Below, one piece after another: positions 42,121 through 53,389 of a stretch of 64,000 nt of DNA (its first letter is position 1; each line of letters opens with the position of its first letter). A program made the position numbers and the translations under genes. Under the pieces are notes generated by a model. The model searched no databases. It was not told where the DNA came from and was given only the letters and a program-made list of their open reading frames with translations. Source of the DNA: Myotis daubentonii (taxonomy: Eukaryota; Chordata; Mammalia; Chiroptera; Vespertilionidae); NCBI RefSeq assembly GCF_963259705.1, contig NC_081844.1:108872965-108936964 (forward strand), read 5' to 3'.

Positions 42121-43326
42121 CTGAGATGCCCCCGCCTAACCAGGGATGTCCGTCTGTCTGTGTGGCCGCCCTCCCCATCCTTCCCGTGTGTGTGTGTGTG
42201 GGAGGACGCAGCACACTTCCACCCCCCCGGGGCCGGGCACCCACATCGTTCCCTTCTGCACCCGCCCCCCAGGACCCGGGGAAAGCTCCTGCGAGGCCCA
42301 CTGGCCGCGACCCTAGCATAGAGGGGAGCTTCGGGGAGGCCCTTCTGTCGGGTCCCCAACGTGGGCGCCTCAGGGATGGGTATCCGAGGCTCGCAGCGTA
42401 CTTGTTCCCGATTAGCTCTGACTCCCGAAGTCTTCTAACCCCCGTTCACCCCGCGGGGCCTCGACTTCCCCGACGTCCACACTCTTTTCCACCGCGCATG
42501 CCCCCGGGCCTCCTGTGACGTGAGTGGTGCAGGCGAGTGTGGAACGGACCTGTCCCTGCAGCCAGATCCCGCCTCCTGGAGGAACCATGTCTCCTGCAGC
42601 TCCGGGGGTCACCTGTAGTTCCAGGCTCATGCCTCGGCGCCAGAGGAGATGCCGATGGAATTCCCTGTGAATGTTGGCAGGAGGAATGCCAGAGCTGCCT
42701 GCCGAAAATCATCCAGACAAGAAATATGTAGGCTGAGGACCCCGAGCCACCCGGTGAGGATTGCTGCTCTCTGCCCCCGTCCTTGCTCATGCGTAGCTTC
42801 CAGTTGGTTGTCTCAGTTGGAAGTCTGGCCCAGAATCGTATTAACGAAGGCCCAAAGTCACCACCTCCAGTTAGTTACTTAACACAGGCCTGTCCTTCGA
42901 GCACCCCTTCCTAGGCAGGCAGCCGGGTCCCCCGGATGCTTGGTCCCATGGCACCAACAGATCCTGCTGGCTACGGTCTGTGTTCCTATCTGTGTGAATG
43001 TTTATATTTAAGGAAGCAAAAGAATGGTTTGTTGCGGGGGTGGGGGGTGGGGGGTGGGGGGGTGCATGCATTCTGCCTATTCTTCCCCACTTTACTTTGG
43101 AATTTGCAGATAGGAGGTGCCCCAGAGCAGACTGCAGTGGTCTGACGAAGGAATTTTGACGGAGAGAGAGCACCCAGGCCTCCTGGGTTGTCCGACTGAA
43201 GAGGCAGCGTGTGCTGGAAGGGCTGATGGGTTTTGTTTGGGGAGCCATGCCGGGAGTTGATGTCTGAGAATATGAGCCATGGAAGGACTCCCTCAGCGGA
43301 GTCACACTCTCTCTGTTCCTTTGTAG
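42099..43326 (+). other. ZDHHC4: ZDHHC4 first intron (probable)
   Basis: Between the inferred non-coding exon 1 donor and the TTTGTAG acceptor before the ATG exon. It may hold more non-coding exons, but none could be fixed. No SINE recognised. Confidence 0.5.
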
Positions 43327-43333
43327 CCCCAGG

Positions 43334-43450
43334 ATGGACTTCCTGGTTCTCTTCTCGTTCTACTTGGCTTTGTTGCTGATTGGGGGCGCTCTGCTCTGCA
43401 TCTGCTTGAAAACCCGTTACCTGAAGGGCCTGGCCAGAGGAGGTGCACAG
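43334..43450 (+). CDS. ZDHHC4: ZDHHC4 coding exon 1
   Basis: 39 codons, [20 protein letters not shown] onward, first membrane segment. The exon itself begins at 43327 after TTTGTAG. Donor GTAACA. Confidence 0.96.
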
Positions 43451-46400
43451 GTAACAGTGACGCTGGGAGACCACTGGATCCGTCTGAACAGTTCACCAGT
43501 TTCCTGACGAAAGGAAAGATGCCATTTTTATTCGTTTGTTCACTTGTTCTTTCATTTCTGGCAGTCTCCATTTCTGGGTTTCCCCCCTCCTTATTGTTAA
43601 AAGTAATCTTGTATTGCTGCTTTGAGAGAAGGTAGCGTTCTTAAGGTTGCCTTTTTTTTTTTCTGGATCTGATGCCTGTAATTGGGCATGGATTTGAGCA
43701 GCGTCTGCCTGGAGGGGCCTGAGGGTGAAACGGGGGGACGTAGGAGCAGAAAGCTGGGCATTGGGCTGCCCACACTCCTTCGGGGATCTAAGTGAGCAAA
43801 ATTAGGGTGAGCAACCCTTGGGAAGGGGTTGACTTGGAGGTGGAATTTGGAACGTGGGATTGAACCCAAGGCAGGGAAAGGAGTGGCGTTCCCAGCAGCA
43901 TGACCTGATCCATCCACCCTTTGCTTGCAGACCCTGCCATGGCACCTTCTTTTCGGTGAGGGTGGAAATGGAGGACTTGGCTTCAAGGAAGGCCAGCGGG
44001 GAAAGCCACCCTCTTTATTCTCTCTTAAAGCTCTTCTCTGCCAATATGCAGAAGCGCACTATCACCAGTATTGTCAGCTGAACGGCAGCGTCTAATTGGG
44101 GGTTGGGGAGAATGAAAAAAGAAATTGAATGTTTCTCTTTTCTTTGTTTTAGATATTTTCCTGTATAGTTCCAGAATGGCTTCAGAGAGCCATGCTGAGA
44201 TTGCTTCATTACCTCTTTCATACACGGTATTCTCTTCTGTTTTGATTACTTGTTGCGGTCCTGTAGCTTCAGGAAGCTCCTGTGGTTTCCAGATGCTACT
44301 CGCGTCCTGGGTTCAGAACCTCTCCTCATAGATAATCTGCCGTCCCTCTCTGGGGTTGGCCATGCATACCTTTAAAGGGAAGTATTTAAAGGGTGGGAAA
44401 ATATTGATATGCATTTCTGTAAAAAGAAATATATTCTGATACTGAGATCTCAATTCCCAAGATAGATAATCATAATAATAGATAACATCTGAGTAGTGAC
44501 CATGTACTAGGCACTATGCCAGATGTTTCACATAGTTTCTTATGTAATTCTGACCTGCACCTCACGCCCAAAGGAAGTAGTTGGCCCATGGTTACCTTTC
44601 GTTAGTACTGAATGATTTCTTCATGGAGAAGCCCCGGGAACAAGCCATGTGCCTACTTCCTTTCAGAAACCACACCTTCATCGTCCTGCACCTCATCTTG
44701 CAAGGAATGGTTTATACTGAATACACCTGGGAAATACTTGGCTACTGTCAAGAGCTGGACTTCTCCTTGTGTTACCTTCTTCTGCCCTATCTGCTGCTGG
44801 TTGTAAACCTGATTTTTTTCACCCTGAGTTGTGTAACTGATCCTGGTAAGTTGAGGTTCTTGGTATAGACAGCTCAACTGTCAGTCTTACTAACAGTGCT
44901 GCAAACAACTAGTAATCCCTGGCAGACCTTGAAAAGATTTGATATTTCGTGTCTTCATGATCTTTCCATTTTGAGTGTTGTCTAATTTTTTCCTTCTTTG
45001 ACCCATGGGTTATTTAGAACAGTTAAAAATTTTCCATATGAATTCTTTAGTTTAAATTTTTGATACTTTCACTCAGTTGTGTTATATGGAGAGCTTATGG
45101 TCTGTAGGATACTATTTCTTTTGAAAATTTTATTGATATTTGCATTATGCCTAGGCATGTGGTTTTTGTAAATGGTCTGTGTGTGATTAAAAAAGAATTT
45201 GTTCTTGAAAGCAAAGAACTATATAAGTACACTAGAGGCCCGGTGCACGAAATTCGTGCACTTGGGGAGGGGTGGTCCCCCAGCCTGACCTATGTCCTCT
45301 CACAGTGTGGAAGCCCCACAATTGATGCCCCAAAAAGATAGGCCCCACCCACCAATCTGGGGCTCCTCGATGGATTGCTCCAAAGAGGTAGGTGGGAGCC
45401 GGAGGTCCCGCCTCTGTGCCATGCATGCAGTGTCAAGACCCCGCCCACCCGCACATGCAGCCTGCACTCCTGCTGCACATGCAGCCTCCTGGTGATCACT
45501 CGTTTCGGCGTGAGGGCATCACGACCACATAGGCTTTTATTATATAGGATTATATCAAGTTTGTTAATTATGTTCAAATCTTTTGTATTCATAATTGATC
45601 AATTACTGAGAGGTATGTTATTCTGATAATAGATTTCACAGATTTCTTCTTGTAAATTTTTGCTTAATATGTTTTGAAACTGGTGTGTGTGCATGTGTGT
45701 ATGTCTATTAGTTATACATGTATTCTTGTTAGATGCATTCAAGTTTAGAATTAGTATTACCACTTCCTTGAATCACTTTTCAAAATATAATGAGCTTCTT
45801 TCATTGGTAATTGTTTTCAAGACTCTTTTGTTTGATATTAATGTTATTACACTATCTGTTTTTTGATTGATATTAACTCCCTTCCCATTTTTTTACTTTA
45901 TACCTTTCCTGTCCTTGAAACATTAAATGTCCATCAGCGGATGAACAGATAAAATGTGGTATGCCTGTTTACGGGGCTGTTCTTCAGCGAGAAGAAGGGA
46001 TGAAGTACTTGCACCTGCTGTACATGGGGGCACCTTGAAAATACTATGTTAGTGAAAGAAGCCGTGTACAAAAGGCCACATATTGCATGATGCTATATAC
46101 AAAGTATCCAGAGAAGGCAAATCCCTGGAGACAGATGTAGGGTTAGTGGTTGCCAGAAGTTAGGAGATGAGAGAGAAATGGGGCTAAAGGATTTCTTTTT
46201 GGAGGTGATGTAAATGTTCTAAAATTATGGTGGTTGCACAATTATGAATGTACTAAAAACTATTGAGTTGTACATTTTAAATGGGTGATTTGGGTTTTTT
46301 ACTATCTCAGGAAAGCTGTTAAAATGATGAGTCATTTATTAAACACGGCAGTTTTCATTGTGCTGTGTCAGGGCAGGTTTTGTGACTGTTCAGTCCTGTA

Positions 46401-49400
46401 TTGCTTGAAGCTGACATCTGCCCTTACTTTTTCAGGCACCATCACAAAAGCAAACGAATCATTGTTTCTCCAAGTTTACGAATTCGACGAGGTGATGTTC
46501 CCGAAGAACGGGCGGTGCTCTACTTGTGACCTAAGGAAGCCCGCACGGTCCAAGCACTGCAGTAAGTGTGGCTCCGGCTGCTCCAGCCCCACCCTCGCAC
46601 AGCAGGCACGGCTGCGTCTGTCGGAATATTACAGACTCCAGACGTGGGGCAGCCCCTGCTGGTAGGGGCCGCTTAGTGGTTTCTTTCAGATGCCTGGGGT
46701 GAGGGCTTGTATTCTTCTGTAATGAATGGGCAACCCTTGGCCCTGGGCATGGCAGCCTTCCTTTGCCCCGTGGACGCGCATGCTGCCCAAGAGAGGTTTC
46801 TGCAGGATACTGTGCTTGCAGATTTCAGTCTTGGCAGAGCCTGTTTCAGGGGCGCTACCAACATTCTCGACTAGAGTTATCCAAAAAATACAATGTGAGC
46901 CACATATATGATTTCAAGTTTTCTAGCAGCCACCTTACAAAAGTAAAATATGGGTGAAATTTGGCCTGGCCTGTGTTCTTAGTGGTTAGAGCGTTGGCCT
47001 GTACACCGAAAGGTCATGGGCTCAATTCCCAGTCAAGAGCATGTACCTGGGTTGCACATCGTTTCTCTCTCTTTCTCTTTCTCTCCTTTTCTCCCTCTCC
47101 TTCTCTCTTCTCTCCCTCTCCCCTCCCCCCCCTCCCCTCCCACCCTCCCTTCCACACTCTCTGAAAAGCAATGGAAAAATTATCCTCAGGTGAGGATAAC
47201 CAAAAAGGTGAAATTAATTTTAATCATATAATTTACTCAACCTAACATACCTACAATGCTATTTTAGCAGTAGTCGATACAAAAAATCATTCATGCCCAG
47301 CTCAGTGGTTGAGTGTCAGCCTAGAAACCAGGAGGTCACGGACGGTTCAATTCCCTATCAGGGCACAGGCCTGAGTTGTGGGCTGGATCCCCAGTGGGAG
47401 GCCTGCAGGAGGCAGCCGATCAGTGATTCTCTCTCATCATTCATGTTTCTGTTTCTTTCACCCTCTCCCTTCCTCTCTGAAATCAGTTAAAAAATAGTAT
47501 TTTTAAAAAATCATTCATGGGATAGTTTATATTCTTTTTTATACTAAGTCTTTGAATCTGATGTATATTTTATGTTTACAGCACCTCTCATCCAGACCCT
47601 AAATTTTCATTGGAAATACTGGATCTGTATTTAGATTTCATACAATTTACAGTTGGAATAGATTCACTTACCCAAGCTATTCCAAACATTTTTATAAGTT
47701 TTTCAGTGACTGAATTTTATAAGTTTTTTAGTTCCAAAAAGTCATTTCCTTTAATATCCATGTCTACATTAATATACTGGTTCATCTTTGTCAGAAGAAT
47801 TGATTTGACTTTAAAGCAAAGGCATTAGTTTTGAAACTGACTAAGTAAATTCACTACCTCTTGCGTCATCTCAGTAGTATTCACATTGAACTCAAAAGGA
47901 ATAGTTTACGATTGGAAAACATCTGTACCTTCATTGATGTCAACCAAGTATTTTTTTCAAGTGTTCCTCGTAGCCACATACCTAGCTCTCAGTACCCACC
48001 TGTGCCTAGGTTAGTGGCTGCTGTCCTGGACACTGCAGTCCTGAAAGCTTGGTGACAGCAGCCGCCACTCGCCCAGCTCAGACCGCCAGTTTGTAGAAAT
48101 GTCAGTGGGTGTGCACGGGGTCATTGTCTCATCAAGAACCGCCGGTGTCTGTGCAGGTGTGTGTAACCGCTGTGTGCACCGGTTCGACCATCACTGTGTG
48201 TGGGTGAACAACTGCATCGGAGCCTGGAACGCCAGGTACTTCCTTACCTACCTCCTGACACTGACGGCGTCGGCTGCCGCCATGGCCGTGGTGACCACCG
48301 TGTTTCTGGTGCGGCTGGTGGTGTTGTCGGACTTGCACCTGGAGACTTACGTTGATGACCTTGGACAGTCCCAGGTTATTGGCACCGTCTTTCTTATTCA
48401 GGTAATTAGTTATTTAGGTAATTTTGTTGTGGGCTCTATATTTCTGACTTCCAGTTTCAAATTAGAAAAAGGACATTTGTTTTCCCAGTAAAAACATGAA
48501 GCCATTCCTTTTTAAAAATTTTATATATAATCTTTTTAAATTGGTAAATAATTCACATACCACAAAATTTACCCTTTCAAAATATACAATTCAGTGGTGT
48601 TAGTATGTGCAGGGTTGTGTAACCATCACTACTGATTTCGGAATATTGCGTCACGCCAAAAAGTATTTCCTCACCCTGTGTCTATCTGCAGTCACTCCCA
48701 TTCCATTCTCCCCCCAGCCAGGGCCCCCACTCACTGACTTTCTGTCCCTATAGATGTACCTGTTCTGGCCGTTTCATATCAGTGGAGTTACACAACATGG
48801 GCCTTTCGGATTGGCTTCTTTCACAGAGCATAACTTTCTGAGGCTCATCCATGTTATAGCCTGAATCAGCACTTCATTTCTTGTGGCTGAAACATGTTCC
48901 ATTGTGTGGAATGGCCGCATTTTGTTCCATTCATCAGTCGATGGACACTTGGGCGTTGTCGCTTGTCGGTTGTTTTTGAATAATGCTGCTGTGAGCATCT
49001 GTGTGCCAGTGTTTGGGTGGACGTAGGTTTTATTTCTCTGGAGCTGGACAGCGGAGAGTGGAGTTGCTGGGTCAGAGGGAAACTCTTCGTAACGGCCAGG
49101 TTGGCTCCCGAGGCAGCTGCATTTTACGTTCCCACCACCAGCCTGCAGGGCTCCAGCTTCTCCGCGGCCCCGCCAGCGCTTGTTGTTTCTTATGATAGTC
49201 ATCCCAGCGCTTTTACCTCCTTGGACCAGAATCCACATTTTTTTTTTTTTATGAGCTATATGGAGGAAAGCTGCTACTTTCCAGCCTCTCTCCATCTTTT
49301 TTTTTTTTTTTTTTAATCCTCATAGAATATTTTTCCATTGATTTTTAGACAGAGTGGAAGAGAGAAGGAAAGACAGAGAGAAATATCGATGTGAGAGAAA

Positions 49401-52400
49401 CACACATCGATTGGTTGCCTCCTGCAAGAGCCCCAACCAGGGCTTGGGCTTAGGGAGGAGCCTGCAACCGAGGTACGTGCCCATGACCAAAATCGAACAC
49501 GGGACCCTTCAGACCGTTCGCAGGCCGATGCTCTATCCACTGAGCCAAACCAGCTAGGGCTTTTTTTTTCTTTTTTCTTAAATTATATTTTTATTGATTT
49601 CAGAGAGAAAGAGAGAGAGAGCAACATCAATGATGAGAGAGAATCATTGATCGGCTGCCTCCTGCACTCCCCACACTGGGGATCGAGCCTGCAACCCGGG
49701 CATGTGCCCTGAGCAGGAATGGAACCATGACCTCCTGGTTCATAGGTTGATGCTCAACCACTGAGCCCCGCTGGCCGGGCCAGAATCCACTTTATAGTCG
49801 CGCATCACATTTGAGTGTGTCTTTTCAGTCTGAAGCAGCGCCCCGCTTTTTTGTGTGAAATGGGCATTTAGTAGTCTGGTTGCCTATTAGAATGTTCCAC
49901 GTTCTAGATTTGTCTGTTTCGGAATTGTGTCATCTAATCTTTCTCTTTTTCCTAATGGTAGTATATACTGGAAGTTAGTTCTAGAGCCTTGAATAGGTAA
50001 AGGTTAAATTTTTCTTTGCAAAAGTGCTTCCTAAGTTGGGACATGAGTTTCCTCTCGATCCCACCAGGCGGAGCCTAGGGCCAGGGAAGCCTGGGTTGGC
50101 CAGTCAGGGGTGGCCACCGGCTGTCCCTGCATTTGCCCCTCGGCAATGGCAGTCTGTGTGTCTGGTTTCAGTTTTGTATTGAGGACTTTCTTTAGGCTAG
50201 AATCCAAAAAATATGAATGCTGGGCCAAAGATTGCCAGCACTTATACTGTAAGTTTTCTAATACTAACATCTGTTGTCAGATTGCTTTTAAAAGCTTGAT
50301 TGTAGAGCACTGTGTAAGTGATGGTTTCACAGCTCAGAGCAGGCATTGCGCTGCTGGCTGGGAGGCGCCTCTGGTTTGATAGGAAAATACGGTGTGCCTT
50401 TAAAAAAGTTGTGTTTCTTTCATTACTTTTGATTACTTCCTTTGTCATTCTCTTGTATATCTTCTTTTGTGAATGATGTTCTTTAACTGTCCTGTTTTTG
50501 TTTTGTTTTTTAAAAAATATATTTTATTGATTTTTTACAGAGAGGAAGGGAGAGAGATAGTTAGAAACATCGATGAGAGAGAAAATCGATCAGCTGCCTC
50601 CTGCACATCTCCTACTGGGGATGTGCCCGCAACCCAGGTACATGCCCTTGACCGGAATCGAACCCTGGGACCTTTCAGTCCGCAGGCCGATGCTCTATCC
50701 ACTGAGCCAAACCGGTTTCGGCAACTGTCCTGTTTAATATTAGGACCAACTTTTGATTTGAGGTCTTTACATAATAACAGTAGTTTCTTCTTATTGTGTT
50801 TATTTTCTATTTGTGTTTTTTTATATAAAAAGTTTAAATATTCGTCATCTTCAAATTTGTTTTTTTCTTTGTAACTTCAGTTAGAAATTCTCTCCTATCA
50901 AGAGTTTTGATAATTGTTTGCTTCTCTTTTTCCCTAACTTTCAAGAATATTGAACTCTCAAATTTCTTTATTATAAAAAATAACATAAAAATTCAGGCAG
51001 TCAGAGGTGTTTAAAATAAAGGGGAAGGGGTGGGAATGAGTCAAGGTGGTCATAGGGTACAAACTTCAGCCCACAGATGAACAAGTCCTGGGGATGTACG
51101 TACAGCATGGCGACTCACTAACAGGAGTGTATTGCATATTTGAAAGGTGCTAAGAGACTAGCTCTTAAGAGTTCTCACCACAAAGAAAAATTGTAACTGT
51201 CCGGTGCTGGATAGGTTAACTAACCTTATTGTGGTAATCATTTCAATATATATACATATATAAAATCGTTACATTTTGCATTGCTGTTGTGCACCTTAAA
51301 CTTTCACAATGTTACACATCAATTATATCTTAAAGCTGGGTGGGGAAGGAAAGAAAATTTAAAACATCTTGAAAAAAAATGAAATGAAAACATACCCCTC
51401 CCCTCCCAACACTTTCACTCCCCAGAGGCAACTTCTTTTGTAGTTTGGTGCGTGTATTTCAGGCTTTTTTCCTACGTTTGTTTATATTGCCATACGTGTC
51501 CATAGAGTCATTGGTGTGTTTGCACACATAGGGACCCATTGTGATCCTTACATCTTGTCTTTCTCCCTGGGCAATGTATTACCAACATCTTTTCCAATTT
51601 TGTTGGCTCCTTGTGATGCCATGGTTTGACTCCCAGAGTTTTACTCTTCCTCGGGGATGCACCTTTCATTTGTGTGCTTTGGGAAGAGGGACTGTTAAAT
51701 TCAGTGCCACTGCAGTGAGCATCCTTGCACTGTATCTCCGGCCGTTTCGTTTTGAGAGAGAGAGTGATCTCTTCTGTCCATCTGGATTTTATGTTGATGC
51801 ATGAACTAAGAGGTACACTTGTAAGTAGGTAAGTGGCATAGCACCATCTCCCGAGTATCTGTTCCCTTTTCCTCCAGTGCACACACTTCGCTTATCCCTG
51901 CTAAACTCTTGTATATACTAGGCTGCATTCCTGGGCTGTGGGTCAGTGCTGTGTATGGTTCTGATTTGTGTTCAGTGGGTAGATGTGCAGGGAGGTGGGT
52001 GAGCTGGGTGGCAGCTCCGACAGTCTCACGGACAAGACCAGGGCTGGCGGGTGCTGGCCCGCAGTGTGTCAGCCCGTGGCCTAATGTGCTGCTGTGGCTT
52101 TGCCCCCAGTACCTGTTCCTGACCTTCCCAAGGATTGTCTTCTTGCTGGGCTTTGTCTTGGTGCTGAGCCTCCTCCTGGGCGGCTTCCTGTGCTTTGCTC
52201 TGTACCTGGCCGCCACCAACCAGACTACGAACGAATGGTGCAGAGGTGACCGGGCCTGGTGCCAGCATTGCCCCCAAGGCGCCGGGGCCCCCTCCGTAGA
52301 GCCCCGTGTCCACCGGAACATTCACTCCCACGGGCTTTGGAGCAACCTCCGAGAGATCTTTCTACCTGCTGCTGCACATTATGAGAGAAAGAAGAAATGA
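43334..52400 (+). CDS. ZDHHC4: ZDHHC4, DHHC palmitoyltransferase, complete
   Basis: Membrane S-acyltransferase that loads a fatty acid on its own active-site Cys and passes it to substrate cysteines. Exons 43334-43450, 44153-44226, 44667-44845, 46436-46561, 48157-48401 and 52110-52400 join in phase to 343 codons plus TGA; human has 344. Seen: N-terminal hydrophobic segment (3-25), two membrane segments before the DPG motif (122-124), Cys-rich domain [24 protein letters not shown] at 176-179 (48186-48197), NNCIGAWN, two more membrane segments, and TTNE (286-289), the TTxE motif. It ends in ERKKK. ER/Golgi location is expected from the family. The start is fixed by the MDFLVLF N-terminus. Confidence 0.97.
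44153..44226 (+). CDS. ZDHHC4: ZDHHC4 coding exon 2
   Basis: 74 nt; [20 protein letters not shown] onward. Acceptor TTTTAG, donor GTATTC (weak), phase 2. Confidence 0.93.
44470..44590 (-). mobile_element. MIR fragment
   Basis: CATGTACTAGGCACTATGCC and TCTTATGTAATTCTGACCTG, about 75 bp before ZDHHC4 coding exon 3. Confidence 0.75.
44667..44845 (+). CDS. ZDHHC4: ZDHHC4 coding exon 3
   Basis: 179 nt; [20 protein letters not shown] onward, with a membrane segment at [18 protein letters not shown] and then TDPG. The family consensus DPG is present, where I recall NPG in human. Confidence 0.95.
45232..45549 (-). mobile_element. Non-autonomous Helitron (HeliBat-like), 318 bp
   Basis: On the minus strand it starts TCCTATATAATAAAAGCC and ends CTAG, between host A and T, with no target duplication. 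A perfect 9-bp-stem hairpin (GTGCACGAA/TTCGTGCAC, 45243-45261) sits 7 bp before the CTAG end. These are the Helitron hallmarks and fit vesper-bat HeliBat. ZDHHC4 intron. Confidence 0.95.
45900..46312 (+). mobile_element. L1 3' end
   Basis: L1 3' UTR text: GTCCATCAGCGGATGAACAG, AAGGCCACATATTGCATGAT, TACTAAAAACTATTGAGTTG. ZDHHC4 intron, 124 bp before coding exon 4. Confidence 0.8.
46436..46561 (+). CDS. ZDHHC4: ZDHHC4 coding exon 4
   Basis: 126 nt; cytosolic, [20 protein letters not shown] onward, first half of the zinc-binding Cys-rich domain. Donor GTAAGT. Confidence 0.95.
46958..47205 (+). mobile_element. Ves-related SINE, CCTCAGGTGAGG-tail type, with CT-rich expansion
   Basis: Flanked by GGTGAAATT on both sides. 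The usual middle part is replaced by a long CT/CCCTCC stretch. Confidence 0.85.
47293..47505 (+). mobile_element. Ves SINE with TSD
   Basis: AAAAAATCATTCATG on both sides. Confidence 0.92.
48157..48401 (+). CDS. ZDHHC4: ZDHHC4 coding exon 5 (DHHC active site)
   Basis: 245 nt; [19 protein letters not shown] holds the catalytic tetrad, then the third membrane segment. Donor GTAATT, phase 0. Confidence 0.97.
48520..49236 (+). mobile_element. L1 3' region
   Basis: TAAATAATTCACATACCACA, ATACAATTCAGTGGTGTTAG, CATTCATCAGTCGATGGACA, AATAATGCTGCTGTGAGCAT, all L1M-type. ZDHHC4 last intron. Confidence 0.85.
49237..49779 (-). mobile_element. Ves pair plus 46 bp of other sequence within one TSD
   Basis: CCAGAATCCAC at 49226-49236 and 49780-49790. 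Read on the minus strand: Ves (49779-49575), Ves-related SINE (49560-49313) with A-rich tail, 46 bp of non-SINE sequence, then a second A-run. Inserted in the L1 above. Confidence 0.82.
50498..50722 (-). mobile_element. Ves SINE with 13-bp TSD
   Basis: AACTGTCCTGTTT at 50485-50497 and 50723-50735. Subtype ending CCAAACCGGTTTCGGC. Confidence 0.95.
51000..51360 (+). mobile_element. L1 3' end
   Basis: GTACAGCATGGCGACTCACT, TTAACTAACCTTATTGTGGT, CATCAATTATATCTTAAAGC. Confidence 0.8.
52110..52400 (+). CDS. ZDHHC4: ZDHHC4 terminal coding exon
   Basis: 97 codons with stop; fourth membrane segment, TTNE motif, and conserved [10 protein letters not shown] near the C-terminus. No AATAAA seen soon after the stop. 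AATACA near 52426 or TATAAA near 52509 are weak candidates for a polyadenylation signal. Confidence 0.96.
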   Translation, partial: YLFLTFPRIVFLLGFVLVLSLLLGGFLCFALYLAATNQTTNEWCRGDRAWCQHCPQGAGAPSVEPRVHRNIHSHGLWSNLREIFLPAAAHYERKKK

Positions 52401-52867
52401 GAGTGGAAGGGTGTTACTGCCTTTTAAATACAGTTCATTTTAAATATAGTTCATTTATTTATGCATATGGATACTTTCTAAGCATGTTTATTTTTCTTTC
52501 TGTTCTGTATAAATCGCCTTTCAGTGGTTAAGGAAGGGGAGAGAAAAGTAGGGCTTACTGAGTGCCTAATGGAAATCCTCCTTGGTCATCCTCTGCTCAC
52601 TCAGCCTGTCGGAACGGAGCTTCTCTGGATTCCTGGTGACCTTGGTCTCTCGCTAGACTTGGCTCCTGGATAGGAGGGGCCCCGCGGCAGTGTCCCCTGG
52701 TGAGCAGGCGGGTCTCCGCAACTTGGATGTCCTCATCTCTCCCAGGGAAAGACGACTTTTTTTCTCCATTTCCTTAACCATACCAGCACCCTCACCCAGG
52801 CCTGTGGAGCTTGTGGCCTCCTGCCGGCCCTCCGCTGACCTCTTGTGGCCATATCAAGTATTTTCTG

Positions 52868-53050
52868 TCCTTTTAAAAAAAATTATTGATTGGTTTTAGG
52901 AAGGGGGAGAGAGATGGACAGACAGAAACATCAAGTTGTGGTCCCGCCTATTTAAGCATTCATTGGTTGCTGCTTGTATGTGCCCTGACCCGGAATCAAA
53001 CCTGAAACTTTGAATTATTGGGATGAGGTTCTAACTGACCAGTGCCTGCC
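52868..53050 (-). mobile_element. Old, diverged tRNA-derived SINE
   Basis: TTATTGATTGGTTTTAGGAA at the left and GGTTCTAACTGACCAGTGCC at the right, a decayed Ves-like copy in the ZDHHC4-INTS15 gap. Confidence 0.65.
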
Positions 53051-53389
53051 CTATTTTTAAATTCCTAACTAAGCACAAGTAATTCAGTACAGGGGAGAGT
53101 GCTGGAAAAAAGACTCATCGAAAGTGCCGAGGGCTGTTGGGACGGGAGCGCCGTTGGGAGCAGGGTACCCAAGATCCCCTCCCCGGCCACTGAAGGGGTT
53201 GGGGAGTAGGAACTCGGGCAGGAACTGGTCGGGAGGCATCGTTTGACCGCGTAGCCCCTGGAGTTGAGAGCAGATACAATCTTTAAAGTGAATTCCTGAG
53301 GCTGAGCCCGTGCCCTGCGCTACCCACTACGCTTGTTGGTGGGAAAGGACGGTGAAATCACACGTGGAGGTTTGAACCCGGGCTGAGGG

